From assembly GCF_007673235.1 (NCBI RefSeq), contig NZ_VDZH01000002.1, positions 513,652 through 577,651 of the forward strand: a stretch of 64,000 nt of DNA, read 5' to 3'. This DNA comes from Curtobacterium pusillum. Lineage in GTDB: Bacteria; Actinomycetota; Actinomycetes; Actinomycetales; Microbacteriaceae. Under the pieces are notes generated by a model, which saw only the letters and a program-made list of their open reading frames with translations, did not search any database and was not told the origin of the DNA. Every line of letters starts with the position of its first letter. Within the stretch, counting starts at the first letter, position 1. A program made the translations under genes and the position numbers. Below, piece by piece: positions 7,556-15,856 of this stretch.

Positions 7556-8901
7556 GACCGGCGCATCCGGTCGTAGGCGTCGAGGGCTCGCTGCCGGGTC
7601 TCCTTGAGGTCCAGCATGGGCTGGGGGCGGTCCTCGTCGGCCGGGACCCAGCGGTGCACGTACTCGCGGTGGGGGTCGAACCGCTCGAGCTGCCGATCGG
7701 GGTTGAACACCCGGAAGTACGGCGCCGCGTCGAACCCGGAGCCAGCGACCCACTGCCAGTTCGCGGCGTTGTTGGCGGAGTCGGCATCGACGAGGGTGTC
7801 CCAGAACCACTGTTCGCCGATGCGCCAGTCGACGAGCATGTTCTTCACGAGGAAGCTTGCCGTCGCGAGCCGGACCCGGTTGTGCATCGCACCCGAGTGC
7901 CAGAGCTCCCGCATGCCCGCATCGACGAGGTCGAACCCGGTCGTCCCGGTGCGCCAGCGGTCGATCTCGGCGTCGGGGGCGTCCCGCCAGGGGAAGGCGT
8001 CGAACTCACGTCGGACGTTCACCGTGGTGATGTCCTCGCAGTGGAAGTACTCGTTCCAGTTGAACTCGCGCCACGCCAGCTGCCGGAGGAACGCCGAGGC
8101 GTTCTTGCGCTGTTCGGGCTCGAGCTGTCCGTGCAGGCGGTGCCAGACCTGGTACGGGCTGACCTCGCCCCACCGCAGGTGCGGGGAGAGATCGCTCGTG
8201 GCGGCCATCGCGGGTTCGTCGCGCTGGTCGTAGTCCTCGAGCGCGTGGTGCACGAAGTGTTCGAGCCGACGGTGCGCGCCCTGCTCGCCGGGTTCCCAGG
8301 CGGCCCGGAGGCCGCCGGCCCAGTCGGGGTGGGTCGGCAGCAGGTCCCAGGCGTCGAGGTCGTCGCTCGCGACCCGGGGCGCCGCGGGGAGGTCACGCGG
8401 CTTGGGCAACGGGTGGCGGGGCTCGGGCATCGCCTGGGCGGCACGCCAGAACGGTGTGAAGACCTTGTACGGCTCGCCCTGTCCGGTCAGGACGGTCCAC
8501 GGTTCCCAGAGCAGGCTCGCAGCGAAGCTGTGCGCCTCGGTCCCGCCGTCCGTCAGCGACGACTTGATGCCGGCGTCGAGGTCCCGCTCGGCGCGGCCGT
8601 AGCGGCGGTTCCAGAACACCGCGTCGGCGTCGGCGTCGGACACGAGCGCGTCGATGGCCTCGGCAGCCGCGCCGCGGCGCAGCACCAGTCGGGACCCGCG
8701 CTCGCGGAGTTCGCCGTCCAGCGCGGCGAGGGAGTGGTGAAGCCACCACCGTGCCGCAGCCCCGACCGGACGGATGCCGGGGGACTCGTCGTCGAGCACG
8801 TACGCGACCGTGACGTCCCCGCCGTGGTCTATCGCCGCCCGGAGCGCCGGGTTGTCCGCGAGTCGGAGGTCGTCGCGGAGCCAGACGAGTGCGCCGCTCA
8901 C
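7552..8901 (-). CDS. phr: Deoxyribodipyrimidine photolyase / cryptochrome family
   Basis: About 449 residues. The N-terminal photolyase alpha/beta domain begins ALVWLRDDLRLADNPAL and should bind the antenna chromophore. The C-terminal helical FAD-binding domain holds GMRELWHSGAMHNRVR and the segment DADSANNAANWQWVAGSG. The enzyme repairs UV pyrimidine dimers using blue light. It starts with GTG at 8901, overlapping the MarR-family gene stop by 4 nt, and ends overlapping the serine hydrolase start, so the three form one translationally coupled reverse-strand operon. The length fits a class I CPD photolyase; a (6-4) or cryptochrome role is less likely. Confidence 0.93.
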   Translation of the reverse strand: MSGALVWLRDDLRLADNPALRAAIDHGGDVTVAYVLDDESPGIRPVGAAARWWLHHSLAALDGELRERGSRLVLRRGAAAEAIDALVSDADADAVFWNRRYGRAERDLDAGIKSSLTDGGTEAHSFAASLLWEPWTVLTGQGEPYKVFTPFWRAAQAMPEPRHPLPKPRDLPAAPRVASDDLDAWDLLPTHPDWAGGLRAAWEPGEQGAHRRLEHFVHHALEDYDQRDEPAMAATSDLSPHLRWGEVSPYQVWHRLHGQLEPEQRKNASAFLRQLAWREFNWNEYFHCEDITTVNVRREFDAFPWRDAPDAEIDRWRTGTTGFDLVDAGMRELWHSGAMHNRVRLATASFLVKNMLVDWRIGEQWFWDTLVDADSANNAANWQWVAGSGFDAAPYFRVFNPDRQLERFDPHREYVHRWVPADEDRPQPMLDLKETRQRALDAYDRMRRS

Positions 8902-9407
8902 ACCGTGGCCGGGTCCGGGGCGGCCGTGGCGCGTGCGCCGCGACGGGGTGCCGTCGAGCCCGCTGCGACGCGGAGCTTCGTGCACAGCTCGGTCAGTGTG
9001 CGGAGTTCGGCGTCGCTCAGTCCCGCACCGACCTGGTCCGCGATGGTCTGCGCGTGCTGGACGGCCACGGAGCGGTAGACGTCGAACCCGTGTGCCGTGA
9101 GGGCCACGATGACCCCGCGGGCGTCGGTGGGGTCCGGCTGCTTCTCGACGATGCCCCGCGCGGTGAGCCGCTCGACGAGCCGGCTGACGCTCGGTTGCGT
9201 GAGGAGCAGGTGCCCGGTGAGTTCGCGCATCCGGCACCGTCGCCCGGGCTGGGTCGACAGGTTGAAGCAGACGTCGTACTCGTTGAAGGAGATCTCGCCG
9301 CCGGGGAACTCGGCGTTCAGTGCGCGCATCACGGTGACCTGGGCGCGGAACAGCGCTTCCCAGGCCGCCACGGCGGTCGCCTTCTCGCTGCGACGTGTCT
9401 CGTCCAC
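8898..9407 (-). CDS. MarR-family transcriptional regulator
   Basis: About 169 residues with a MarR winged helix: MRELTGHLLLTQPSVSRLVERLTARGIVEKQPDPTDARGVIVALT holds the recognition helix and the beta wing with the conserved DxR. It is first in the unit with photolyase and serine hydrolase and may control it. The GTG start at 9407 is chosen because GGAGGGAG lies just upstream on the reverse strand; an earlier start would read through the hairpin at 9504-9537. A -10-like TAGTGT lies upstream, near 9440. The ligand is unknown. Confidence 0.85.
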   Translation of the reverse strand: MDETRRSEKATAVAAWEALFRAQVTVMRALNAEFPGGEISFNEYDVCFNLSTQPGRRCRMRELTGHLLLTQPSVSRLVERLTARGIVEKQPDPTDARGVIVALTAHGFDVYRSVAVQHAQTIADQVGAGLSDAELRTLTELCTKLRVAAGSTAPRRGARATAAPDPATV

Positions 9408-9503
9408 GATCGCGCTCCCTCCGGTCGTGCGGTCATCCCACACTACCGACGGCCTGGGACACACGACGCCGCTGGCGTGCAGCGATGTCCCCCGGAACGC
9501 AAC

Positions 9504-9604
9504 GAGGGCCGCCCACCCGATGGGTGGACGGCCCTCTCCCTTGCACCAAGAGTGTCCTGCAATCACATTCCGCAGGCGGTGCCACAGCAAACACCGTCTG
9601 CACC
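9504..9604 (-). ncRNA. Candidate small RNA between the MarR and winged-helix genes
   Basis: On the reverse strand a -10-like TATACA (9616-9611) is followed by about 100 nt that fold into two hairpins. The first pairs 9592-9601 with 9572-9581 (10 bp with one G-U, 10-nt loop). The second, 9504-9537, is 14 bp with one mismatch and a 3-nt loop, and looks like a terminator. The start region overlaps two TAACG units spaced 11 bp apart (9615-9630). No convincing protein is encoded; a reverse ATG at 9606 opens a poor reading frame. It could instead be only the terminator of the winged-helix gene plus a MarR-gene promoter. Confidence 0.35.
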
Positions 9605-9689
9605 ATCGACTGTATAACGAACGGGTAACGGCGCGCTACTGGTCGCCGCGGTCGTTCGCTGCGAGTTCACCAAGAACGACCGATCAGGA

Positions 9690-10460
9690 TCAGAAGAGGT
9701 CGGGCGATGGCGTCGAGGCGTACCGCACCGCGACGTCCGCGTGCCGGTCGAAGCGGTAGCCGACACCGCGCACGGTGCGGACGATCTCCTCGAAGGCGCC
9801 GAGCTTCGAACGGAGTCGACGGACGTGCACGTCGATCGTGCGCTCGTTCGGGGTCTCGTCCTCGCCGTCGGACCACAGGCCGTCGATGATCGCCGAGCGG
9901 TCGACGGTCTGACCCTCGCGGAGGACGAGGAACTGCAGGAGCTCGAACTCCTTGTACGTCAGGGGAGCGGCTTCGCCGTCGAGGGTGACGCGCTTCCGGG
10001 AGATGTCGATGACGACGCCGGTCTCCTCGGGCTCGGGCTTCTCGGCCTGCTTGCGTGCGGCCACGGCGGAGCGGTCCTGCAGGGCGAGCCGGACGACGTC
10101 GACGTCGCGGCCACCGGATCCCTCGGCAGCGACGGCCACCGCGGCGTAGGTCTCCGACGACGGGACGAGCTGCGCGGTCAGGGCCTTGAGCTGCTCGACG
10201 ACCGCGGCGAGCGTCGTCCCGGCAGCGGCCGCCTTCGCCTCGTCGATGCCGACGTACAGCGCGAAGCCGCGAGCCTCGGTGCCCTCGGGCAGGGCGCGGT
10301 TGCGTTGCGGGGCGACCACCGGGCTGGTCGGCACACCGGTCGCGGCGGGCGGGGCGACCGGCTCACGGCGCGGACGGATCGGGGTCACGGTGCCGAGGTC
10401 GGTCGGCGCGGGGACTGCGGTGCGGAGGGTGGTACGGGGCTGAGCGATGGTGAGCGACAT
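9690..10460 (-). CDS. Winged-helix DNA-binding protein, OmpR/PhoB output-domain type
   Basis: A 256-residue protein. The last ~90 residues form an OmpR/PhoB winged helix (LTYKEFELLQFLVLREGQTV, then NERTIDVHVRRLRSKLG and TVRGVGYRF). The receiver domain with the phosphorylatable Asp is absent; instead there is a Pro/Ala-rich N-terminus and a ~70-residue alpha/beta segment (GFALYVGIDEAKAAAAGTT...). It is therefore an orphan regulator with a non-standard input domain. The ATG at 10460 has GGAGA upstream at good spacing. The transcript probably starts 344 nt upstream at 10804, passing through a Cys-containing mini-ORF. Targets are unknown. Confidence 0.85.
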   Translation of the reverse strand: MSLTIAQPRTTLRTAVPAPTDLGTVTPIRPRREPVAPPAATGVPTSPVVAPQRNRALPEGTEARGFALYVGIDEAKAAAAGTTLAAVVEQLKALTAQLVPSSETYAAVAVAAEGSGGRDVDVVRLALQDRSAVAARKQAEKPEPEETGVVIDISRKRVTLDGEAAPLTYKEFELLQFLVLREGQTVDRSAIIDGLWSDGEDETPNERTIDVHVRRLRSKLGAFEEIVRTVRGVGYRFDRHADVAVRYASTPSPDLF

Positions 10461-10702
10461 GGCGGTTCTCCGGGCGATGTGGCTGCGGGCACGAGGTGGT
10501 GCCGCGGCTGTGTCGAATGCGTCGGTCCGGGTTCGGCGAGTGCCGTGGTGCCCTGCGGTCCTGCTGCGGACCGGGGCCGACCCGGGGGTACGGGAGACAG
10601 ACCTCGTGACGTGGTGCGCGTCGTCGACGTGGTCGTCACCCGGGGATCACGCTCGCGCGACGGGGGTGGTGTCGCGGGGGATCCGGCTGGAACGGGTGCC
10701 GA
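10461..10702 (-). other. Long untranslated leader of the winged-helix gene
   Basis: These 242 nt separate the end of the mini-ORF at 10703 from the start of the winged-helix gene. Short reading frames exist on both strands, but none has a ribosome site and a protein-like composition. No classical riboswitch was recognised. The length is unusual for this window, where most genes start within 8 nt of their -10 box, so an attenuation or antitermination role is plausible. Confidence 0.4.
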
Positions 10703-10804
10703 TCAGGCACACATTCGACAACGCATGACGGCCATGGCCGGCATCATCATGCCGGCGGTCCCCTGTGCCTCGGAGAGGACGCGGGTGGACACGGTTGCAG
10801 TCAT
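10703..10804 (-). CDS. Leaderless 33-residue mini-ORF ending MRCRMCA (possible leader peptide)
   Basis: The ATG is complementary to 10802-10804, exactly where transcription from the TTGACA/GATACT promoter (10840-10811) should begin, so it would be translated without a leader. The peptide begins MTATVSTRVLSEAQ and ends in a tail with two Cys codons among the last six (MRCRMCA). A perfect 8-bp hairpin (10737-10744 with 10749-10756) lies inside it. No protein family is recognised. Cys codons near the end of a leaderless upstream ORF recall the cysteine-responsive attenuators described in mycobacteria, but this assignment is inference. Confidence 0.45.
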   Translation of the reverse strand: MTATVSTRVLSEAQGTAGMMMPAMAVMRCRMCA

Positions 10805-10810
10805 GGGACG

Positions 10811-10840
10811 AGTATCGGTGGGATACCAACGTCGTGTCAA
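10811..10840 (-). promoter_or_regulatory. Strong promoter upstream of the mini-ORF and winged-helix gene
   Basis: Read on the reverse strand: -35 TTGACA (10840-10835), an 18-bp spacer, and -10 GATACT (10816-10811). The expected start is at about 10804, the A of the mini-ORF ATG. It is one of the closest matches to the sigma-70 type consensus in the window. Confidence 0.65.
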
Positions 10841-10885
10841 CCGTCCGCGCGGACGGTGCGTTCTGCGAACCCACGGGGAAGACGG

Positions 10886-10923
10886 ACTGGAGGCGCGGTG
10901 CCAGCCGGCACCGCGCCTCCAGT
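10886..10923. repeat. Palindromic 3'-end element, copy 3
   Basis: Perfect 17-bp stem (10886-10902 with 10907-10923) and a 4-nt loop, core GGAGGCGCGGTGCC / GGCACCGCGCCTCC. It lies 34 nt beyond the upp stop on the reverse strand, between upp and the promoter of the mini-ORF, so it probably ends the upp transcript. Confidence 0.75.
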
Positions 10924-10957
10924 GGAGAAGGTGGTCGCGTCGCGACCGGTGGTCGTC

Positions 10958-11593
10958 CTACTCGGCCAGGCCGTAGAGGCGGTCGCCCGCATCGCCGAGG
11001 CCCGGCACGATGTAGCCGTTCTCGTCGAGCTTCTCGTCCAGGGCGCCGAGGACGATCGAGACGTTGCGCTCGCCCACTGCCTGCTCGACGGCGGCGAGGC
11101 CCTCCGGTGCACCGAGGATGCACACGCACGTGACCTCCTCCGCACCGCGGTCGAACAGGAAGTCGATCGCGGCGGCGAGGGTGCCGCCCGTCGCGAGCAT
11201 CGGGTCGAGCACGAAGCACTGGCGGCCGGTCAGGTCGTCGGGCAGACGCTCGGCGTAGGTCTGCGGCTCGAGGGTCTCCTCGTTGCGCGCCATCCCGAGG
11301 AAGCCGACCTCGGCCGTCGGGACGAGCTTGACCATGCCCTCGAGCATGCCGAGCCCGGCGCGCAGGATCGGGACGACGAGCGGGCGCGGCTTCGCGATCG
11401 AGACGCCCATGGTGTGGGCCACCGGTGTGTCGATCGGCGTCGCGGTGACGCGCACGTTCCGTGTTGCCTCGTACGCCAAGAGCGTCACGAGTTCCTCGGT
11501 GAGGGCGCGGAACGTCGGGGAGGGCGTCGTACGGTCGCGGAGCACCGAGAGCTTGTGGGTGATGAGCGGGTGGTCGGCGACGTGGACTCGCAT
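10958..11593 (-). CDS. upp: Uracil phosphoribosyltransferase
   Basis: A 211-residue pyrimidine salvage enzyme making UMP from uracil and PRPP. The PRPP-binding loop is [19 protein letters not shown], and the C-terminal [16 protein letters not shown] binds uracil; both match the family, as does the length. The ATG at 11593 follows a -10 box TAGGCT (11606-11601) by 7 nt, giving a leaderless mRNA. It is divergent from tadA, with 40 nt between the two starts. Confidence 0.95.
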   Translation of the reverse strand: MRVHVADHPLITHKLSVLRDRTTPSPTFRALTEELVTLLAYEATRNVRVTATPIDTPVAHTMGVSIAKPRPLVVPILRAGLGMLEGMVKLVPTAEVGFLGMARNEETLEPQTYAERLPDDLTGRQCFVLDPMLATGGTLAAAIDFLFDRGAEEVTCVCILGAPEGLAAVEQAVGERNVSIVLGALDEKLDENGYIVPGLGDAGDRLYGLAE

Positions 11594-11633
11594 AGGGTCG
11601 AGCCTACCGTGCTGCCGACCGCCAGGAGAGACC

Positions 11634-12101
11634 GTGGAAGCACCCGCTGCCCGCCCGTTCGTGCCCGCGATGGAGCGCGCGCTCGACGAGGCCCGCGCGT
11701 GCCTGGCGACGGGGGACGTCCCCGTCGGCGCGGTCGTCCTCGGCCGGGACGGCACCGTCGTGGCCGTCGGGCGGAACGAGCGCGAGGCGCGGCAGGACCC
11801 GACCGCGCACGCCGAGGTGCTCGCGCTGCGGGCGGCCGCGGCGGCGATCGGTGACTGGCACCTCGAGGACCTCACCCTCGTGGTGACGCTCGAGCCGTGC
11901 CCGATGTGCGCCGGTGCGGTGATGGCCGCGCGTGTGCCGCGCATCGTGTTCGGCGCGTGGGACCCGAAGGCCGGGGCGAGTGGGAGCGTCTACGACGTCG
12001 CGCGGGACCGTCGGATGCCGCACCGGTCGGAGGTCATCGGCGGCGTGCTCGAGGGGGAGTGCGCTGCGCTGCTGGACGCGTTCTTCGCCGCTCGGCGCTG
12101 A
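11634..12101 (+). CDS. tadA: tRNA-specific adenosine deaminase
   Basis: About 155 residues, converting adenosine to inosine at the wobble position of tRNA-Arg(ACG). The zinc and catalytic site is clear: HAEVLALR (His ligand and catalytic Glu) and [10 protein letters not shown] (two Cys ligands). The N-terminal [13 protein letters not shown] is typical. It starts with GTG at 11634, with GGAGAG 8 nt upstream. Divergent from upp, a gene arrangement common in actinobacteria. A generic cytidine/deoxycytidylate deaminase is less likely given the TadA-like C-terminus. Confidence 0.9.
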   Translation: MEAPAARPFVPAMERALDEARACLATGDVPVGAVVLGRDGTVVAVGRNEREARQDPTAHAEVLALRAAAAAIGDWHLEDLTLVVTLEPCPMCAGAVMAARVPRIVFGAWDPKAGASGSVYDVARDRRMPHRSEVIGGVLEGECAALLDAFFAARR

Positions 12102-12111
12102 GCGAGCGTCG

Positions 12112-12489
12112 TCACTTCCAGAGGACCGCGATCAGGACGTTGACGATCGCGAGCGCACCGGCCGAGTGGAAGAACGGCAGCGCGGCCTTGGCCTTCGCAG
12201 CCCCGGCGTCGGCACGCTTCTGCCGGGCGCGGGCGACGAAGGCCAGCACCAGGGCGACCGCAGCGATGACGAGCTTCACGCCGAGCTTGGCGTGGTTCGC
12301 GCCGCCGTCGCTCGTGGCGTCGATGATCCCCATCATCCCGAGGCCGGTGACGAGCTGGACGATGAGGCCGGTGATCGGCCAGAAGGTCTGGAACCCGCCC
12401 TTGCGGCGCACCTGCACGAGGAACGCGCCGATGACCGCCGCGAGGCCGAGGAAGTGCAGGACGAGCAGGATGGTGAAGAGCGCCGACAT
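12112..12489 (-). CDS. Small four-helix membrane protein of unknown function
   Basis: 125 residues with four hydrophobic segments (about 2-22, 38-56, 68-86 and 103-123). The loops are short and the region after TM3 is Lys/Ala-rich (ARARQKRADAGAAKAKAA). It starts MSALFTILLVLHFLGLAAVIGAF, as do many conserved actinobacterial integral membrane proteins. Function not recognised. Its stop lies 10 nt from the tadA stop (convergent) and its start 48 nt downstream of the end of the CDF transporter gene. Confidence 0.75.
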   Translation of the reverse strand: MSALFTILLVLHFLGLAAVIGAFLVQVRRKGGFQTFWPITGLIVQLVTGLGMMGIIDATSDGGANHAKLGVKLVIAAVALVLAFVARARQKRADAGAAKAKAALPFFHSAGALAIVNVLIAVLWK

Positions 12490-12537
12490 GTGACCATCGT
12501 GGATGACCGGTCGGCGTACCCGCCAGCAAGGTTCCCC

Positions 12538-13494
12538 TTAGTCTGCGGCGCGGATGACGATCGCCTCGGTCGGCGGACGCGGACCGGTGCGGAGCACGTC
12601 GGGCTCGACGTAGATGACCCGGGCGATCGGCACGGCCGTTCGGACGCGCTGCTCGACCGTGTCGATGCCCGCGGCGACGTCGCCGAGTCGACGGTCGCCG
12701 TCGACCGCGACCTTCACGCCGACCATGAGCTCGTCCGGCCCGAGGTAGAGGGTCTTGATGTGGATGATCGAGTCGACCTCGGGACCGTCCAGCACGGCCT
12801 GCTTGATCCGCTCGACGTCGGCGGCGGTCGCGCCCTCGCCGACGAGCAGGCTCTTCGTCTCGATGCCGAGCACGACCGCCACCGCGATGAGCAGCGCCGC
12901 GATGAGGATCGTGCCGATGGCGTCGAACACACCGTTGCCCGTGATCGCCGTCAGGCCGACGCCGAACAGGGCGAACACCAGGCCGAGCAGGGCGGCGGTG
13001 TCCTCGAGCATCACGACGGGCAGCTCGGGGGCCTTCGCGCGGCGGACGAACTGCACCCAGCTCTGCCGGCCCTTCTGCGGTCGGGCCTCGTTCAGGGCGG
13101 TCCGGAGGGAGAACCCCTCGAGGCCGATCGCGATGACGAGCACGACGACGGGGAGCCACCAGTTGTCGAGGGGGTGCGGGTGGGTGAGCTTCTCGATGCC
13201 CTCGTAGAGCGAGAACACGCCGCCGACGGAGAACAGGATGATCGACACGACGAACGCGTACACGTAGCGCTCGCGTCCGTAGCCGAACGGGTGCTCCTCG
13301 TCCGCTGCGCGTCGGGCACGTCGCCCACCGAGCAGGAGCAGGAGCTGGTTCGCGGAGTCCGCGAGCGAGTGGACGCCCTCGGCGAGCATCGATGCCGACC
13401 CGCTGATCGCCGCGGCGATGAACTTCACGATCGCGATGCCGATGTTGGCACCGAGTGCGGCGAAGATGGCCTTGGTGCCTCCGGAAGCGCTCAC
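12538..13494 (-). CDS. Cation diffusion facilitator (CDF) metal transporter
   Basis: About 318 residues. The six-TM domain carries SGSASMLAEGVHSLADSANQLLLLLG, with the metal-site H-x-x-x-D of the family (HSLAD), then HPFGYGRERY; TM5 has a second site, LEDTAALLGLVFALFGV. A cytoplasmic C-terminal domain of ~90 residues follows. The family exports Zn2+, Fe2+ or related ions in exchange for protons. GTG at 13494 is chosen because GGGAGAAGGG precedes it; an upstream start at 13524 would add ten non-conserved residues. Metal specificity cannot be fixed by eye. Confidence 0.88.
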   Translation of the reverse strand: MSASGGTKAIFAALGANIGIAIVKFIAAAISGSASMLAEGVHSLADSANQLLLLLGGRRARRAADEEHPFGYGRERYVYAFVVSIILFSVGGVFSLYEGIEKLTHPHPLDNWWLPVVVLVIAIGLEGFSLRTALNEARPQKGRQSWVQFVRRAKAPELPVVMLEDTAALLGLVFALFGVGLTAITGNGVFDAIGTILIAALLIAVAVVLGIETKSLLVGEGATAADVERIKQAVLDGPEVDSIIHIKTLYLGPDELMVGVKVAVDGDRRLGDVAAGIDTVEQRVRTAVPIARVIYVEPDVLRTGPRPPTEAIVIRAAD

Positions 13495-13559
13495 AGATGT
13501 CCCTTCTCCCTGACCTGCGCCCACGATCCTAGGCGGGAGCGCTGGATAGGGTCGGGAGC

Positions 13560-14390
13560 ATGACGATCGAACTGCCCCGTACCGCCCTGCTCGGCGTCGG
13601 CTCCATGTCCGGCGCGGTCCTCGACGGCCTGCTCGCCGCCGGTCTCGATCCGGCGACGGTGACCCTCACCACGAAGTCCGAGCAGTCCGCCGCGGCGCAC
13701 CGGGAGCGCGGGCTGGACGCCACCGCGACCGACACCGACGCCGACGCGAACCGGGCGGCGGTCCGTGGCGCGGCACTCGTCGTGCTCGGGGTGAAGCCGT
13801 ACGTGATCGCGGACCTGCTCGACGAGGTGTCGGCGGACCTCGAGCCGGGAACAGTCGTCGTGAGCGTGGCGGTGGGGACGACGATCGCCAGCATGGAGGC
13901 GAAGGTGCCGGCGGGGGTCCGGGTCGTCCGGGCGCTCCCGAACACCCCGATCGGCGTCGGGCACGGTGTGACGGGGATCAGTGCCGGTCCCTCTGCCGAC
14001 GCCGAGGCGGTCGCGCTCGCGTCGTCGGTGTTCGACGTCTCGGGTGTGGTCATCGAGGTCCCCGAGTCGCAGCTCGACGCACTGTCCGCCGTCTCCGGGT
14101 CCGGTCCCGCGTACGTGTTCCTGCTCGTGGAGCAGTGGCAGCAGGCGGCCGAGTCCCTCGGGTTCTCGCACGACCAGGCCGAGGCGATGGTGCAGGGCAC
14201 CCTCCGCGGCGCGGTCGAGCTGCTCGCGGCGTCCGGCAAGGAGCCGACCGACCTGCGGAAGGCCGTCACCAGCCCGAAGGGCACGACCGAGCGCGCCGTC
14301 GCCGTGCTGCAGGACGCCGACCTGGCGGGAACCTTCGAGCGGGCGTCCCGCGCGGCGATCGCCCGCGCCGAGGAACTCGCGAAGGGCTAG
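13560..14390 (+). CDS. proC: Pyrroline-5-carboxylate reductase
   Basis: A 276-residue enzyme for the last step of proline synthesis, reducing pyrroline-5-carboxylate with NAD(P)H. The N-terminal Rossmann motif is LLGVGSMSGAVLDGLLAAG, RALPNTPIGVGHGVTG is the conserved middle block, and the C-terminal signature SAVSGSGPAYVFLLVEQ is complete. The ATG at 13560 follows -10 box TAGGGT (13547-13552) by 7 nt, so the mRNA is probably leaderless. Its TAG stop interlocks with the TAG of the convergent MFS gene in a shared CTAG (14387-14390). Confidence 0.95.
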   Translation: MTIELPRTALLGVGSMSGAVLDGLLAAGLDPATVTLTTKSEQSAAAHRERGLDATATDTDADANRAAVRGAALVVLGVKPYVIADLLDEVSADLEPGTVVVSVAVGTTIASMEAKVPAGVRVVRALPNTPIGVGHGVTGISAGPSADAEAVALASSVFDVSGVVIEVPESQLDALSAVSGSGPAYVFLLVEQWQQAAESLGFSHDQAEAMVQGTLRGAVELLAASGKEPTDLRKAVTSPKGTTERAVAVLQDADLAGTFERASRAAIARAEELAKG

Positions 14391-15805
14391 CGCCGCGCTC
14401 GCAGCACCGCCCACGTGACGAGCGCACCGGCGAGCACCGTCAGCACGGTCCCGGCGATCACGACGGCGCTGTCGAACTGCAGGCCCTGCGCCTGCGTCCA
14501 CGGCGTCGCGGTCAGTCGCCCGGAGAACACCGTGGCGAGCACCGTGCCCGCGACCGCGATGCCGATCGCCGAGGTGACCTCGGACGACGTGTCGACGAGC
14601 GCGGCACCGATCGTCGTCCGGTCCTCCGGCAGCCCGCGCAGCACGTTCGTGCCGGCGACGACCCCGACGACCCGCATGCCCGCCGCGACGAGCACCAGGG
14701 CGAGGGCGACCCACCCGTAGCCGCGCGTGCCGAGCACCGTGTAGACACCGAGCCCGACGACGACAGCGGCGGCACTCGACCACGCGGCGTGCTCGAGTCC
14801 GACCCGCCGGACGAACGGTCCGACGAAGGCGCTCCCCGCCACGAGCACGACCACCTGGGGGAGCATGCCGACCGCGGCGAGTGCGGGCGGCCATCCCCAC
14901 GCGAGCTGGAGCTGCAGGGTGACCAGGTACCCGAGTCCCGCGACCGCGAGGCCGGTCGCCGCCTTGTACGCCAGACCGCTCGACACCAGCGGACGGGCGA
15001 GCAGTGCGAGGTCGAGCAGCGGGTGTTCTGCTCGACGCTCGCGCAGCACGAACCCGGTGCCGGCGAGGACCGCGCCGAGACCAGCGGCCCAACCCGTCCA
15101 GTCGCCGATCCCGCCCTCGGCGAACCGGGTCGGTGCGACGAGCGCCAGCACGATCGTCGCGGTGCCGAGGACGGCCCCCGCCCAGTCGATCTGTGCCCGG
15201 TGCAGCCCGGCGGGTTCGTCGCGGGCGACGCCGGAACGGATTCCGACGAACGCGAGGGCGGCGATCGGCACGTTGACGAGCAGGAGCACCTGCCACGGTG
15301 CGACGGCGAGGACGAGGCCGCCCAGGGTGGGGCCGACCGCCAGGCCGATGAGCCCGACCGTCGAGATGAGGTTGATCGCCCGGACGCGCTGGTCGTCGTC
15401 GTCGAACAGCCGGAACGCCAGGGCCATCGACCCTGGAGTGGTCATGGCGGCCGCGATCCCGGTGACGACGCGCACGGCGACGAGTTGGTCCGCGGTGGTG
15501 ACGAACGCCGTCGCCAGGCTCGCCAGCCCGAGGAGCACGAGCCCGACGAGCATCACCCGTCGGCGGCCGTACCGGTCGGCGACGGCACCCGCGGCGAGCA
15601 TGAGCCCGCCGAACACCACCGAGTACGCGCCCGTGACCCACTGCAGTCCGGACGCGCCGACGTGGAGCTCCCGGCCGATCGTCGGCAGCGCGACGTTCAG
15701 GACCGAGTTGTCGAGCATCTCGAACAGGAAGACCGCGGCGAGTCCGGCGAGGGCGACCCGCGAACCGCGGAGGGATCGGGGAGAGTGGGTGCTGACGGCG
15801 TTCAT
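14387..15805 (-). CDS. MFS transporter, DHA2-type
   Basis: 472 residues with about 14 hydrophobic helices. TM1 carries FLFEMLDNSVLNVALPTIG (D-x-x-V-x-N-x-A-L-P motif), the TM2-TM3 loop ADRYGRRR (motif A), and TM5 GLAVGPTLGGLVL (antiporter motif C). It probably exports toxic compounds. The start is 52 nt from a divergent TetR-family gene, with a 17-bp operator-like palindrome between them, a standard repressor-exporter arrangement. Its stop shares CTAG with proC. Confidence 0.87.
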   Translation of the reverse strand: MNAVSTHSPRSLRGSRVALAGLAAVFLFEMLDNSVLNVALPTIGRELHVGASGLQWVTGAYSVVFGGLMLAAGAVADRYGRRRVMLVGLVLLGLASLATAFVTTADQLVAVRVVTGIAAAMTTPGSMALAFRLFDDDDQRVRAINLISTVGLIGLAVGPTLGGLVLAVAPWQVLLLVNVPIAALAFVGIRSGVARDEPAGLHRAQIDWAGAVLGTATIVLALVAPTRFAEGGIGDWTGWAAGLGAVLAGTGFVLRERRAEHPLLDLALLARPLVSSGLAYKAATGLAVAGLGYLVTLQLQLAWGWPPALAAVGMLPQVVVLVAGSAFVGPFVRRVGLEHAAWSSAAAVVVGLGVYTVLGTRGYGWVALALVLVAAGMRVVGVVAGTNVLRGLPEDRTTIGAALVDTSSEVTSAIGIAVAGTVLATVFSGRLTATPWTQAQGLQFDSAVVIAGTVLTVLAGALVTWAVLRARR

Positions 15806-15812
15806 GCGTCTA

Positions 15813-15829
15813 AGTTAAGTCACTAAACT
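15813..15829. promoter_or_regulatory. Operator between MFS exporter and TetR regulator
   Basis: A 17-bp near-palindrome AGTTAAGT-C-ACTAAACT (7 of 8 arm positions match) in an AT-rich 51-bp divergent region. The related element AGTCAGTCAA follows directly. TetR proteins typically bind such sites and repress both the exporter and themselves. Confidence 0.55.
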
Positions 15830-15856
15830 CAGTCAGTCAACCGAAAGCGAGTCCGC

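Noticed and set aside
10447-10728. A 93-codon forward-strand frame opposite the winged-helix leader
   Set aside because: No ribosome site or promoter, no recognisable domain, and it runs antisense to a region with a strong reverse promoter.
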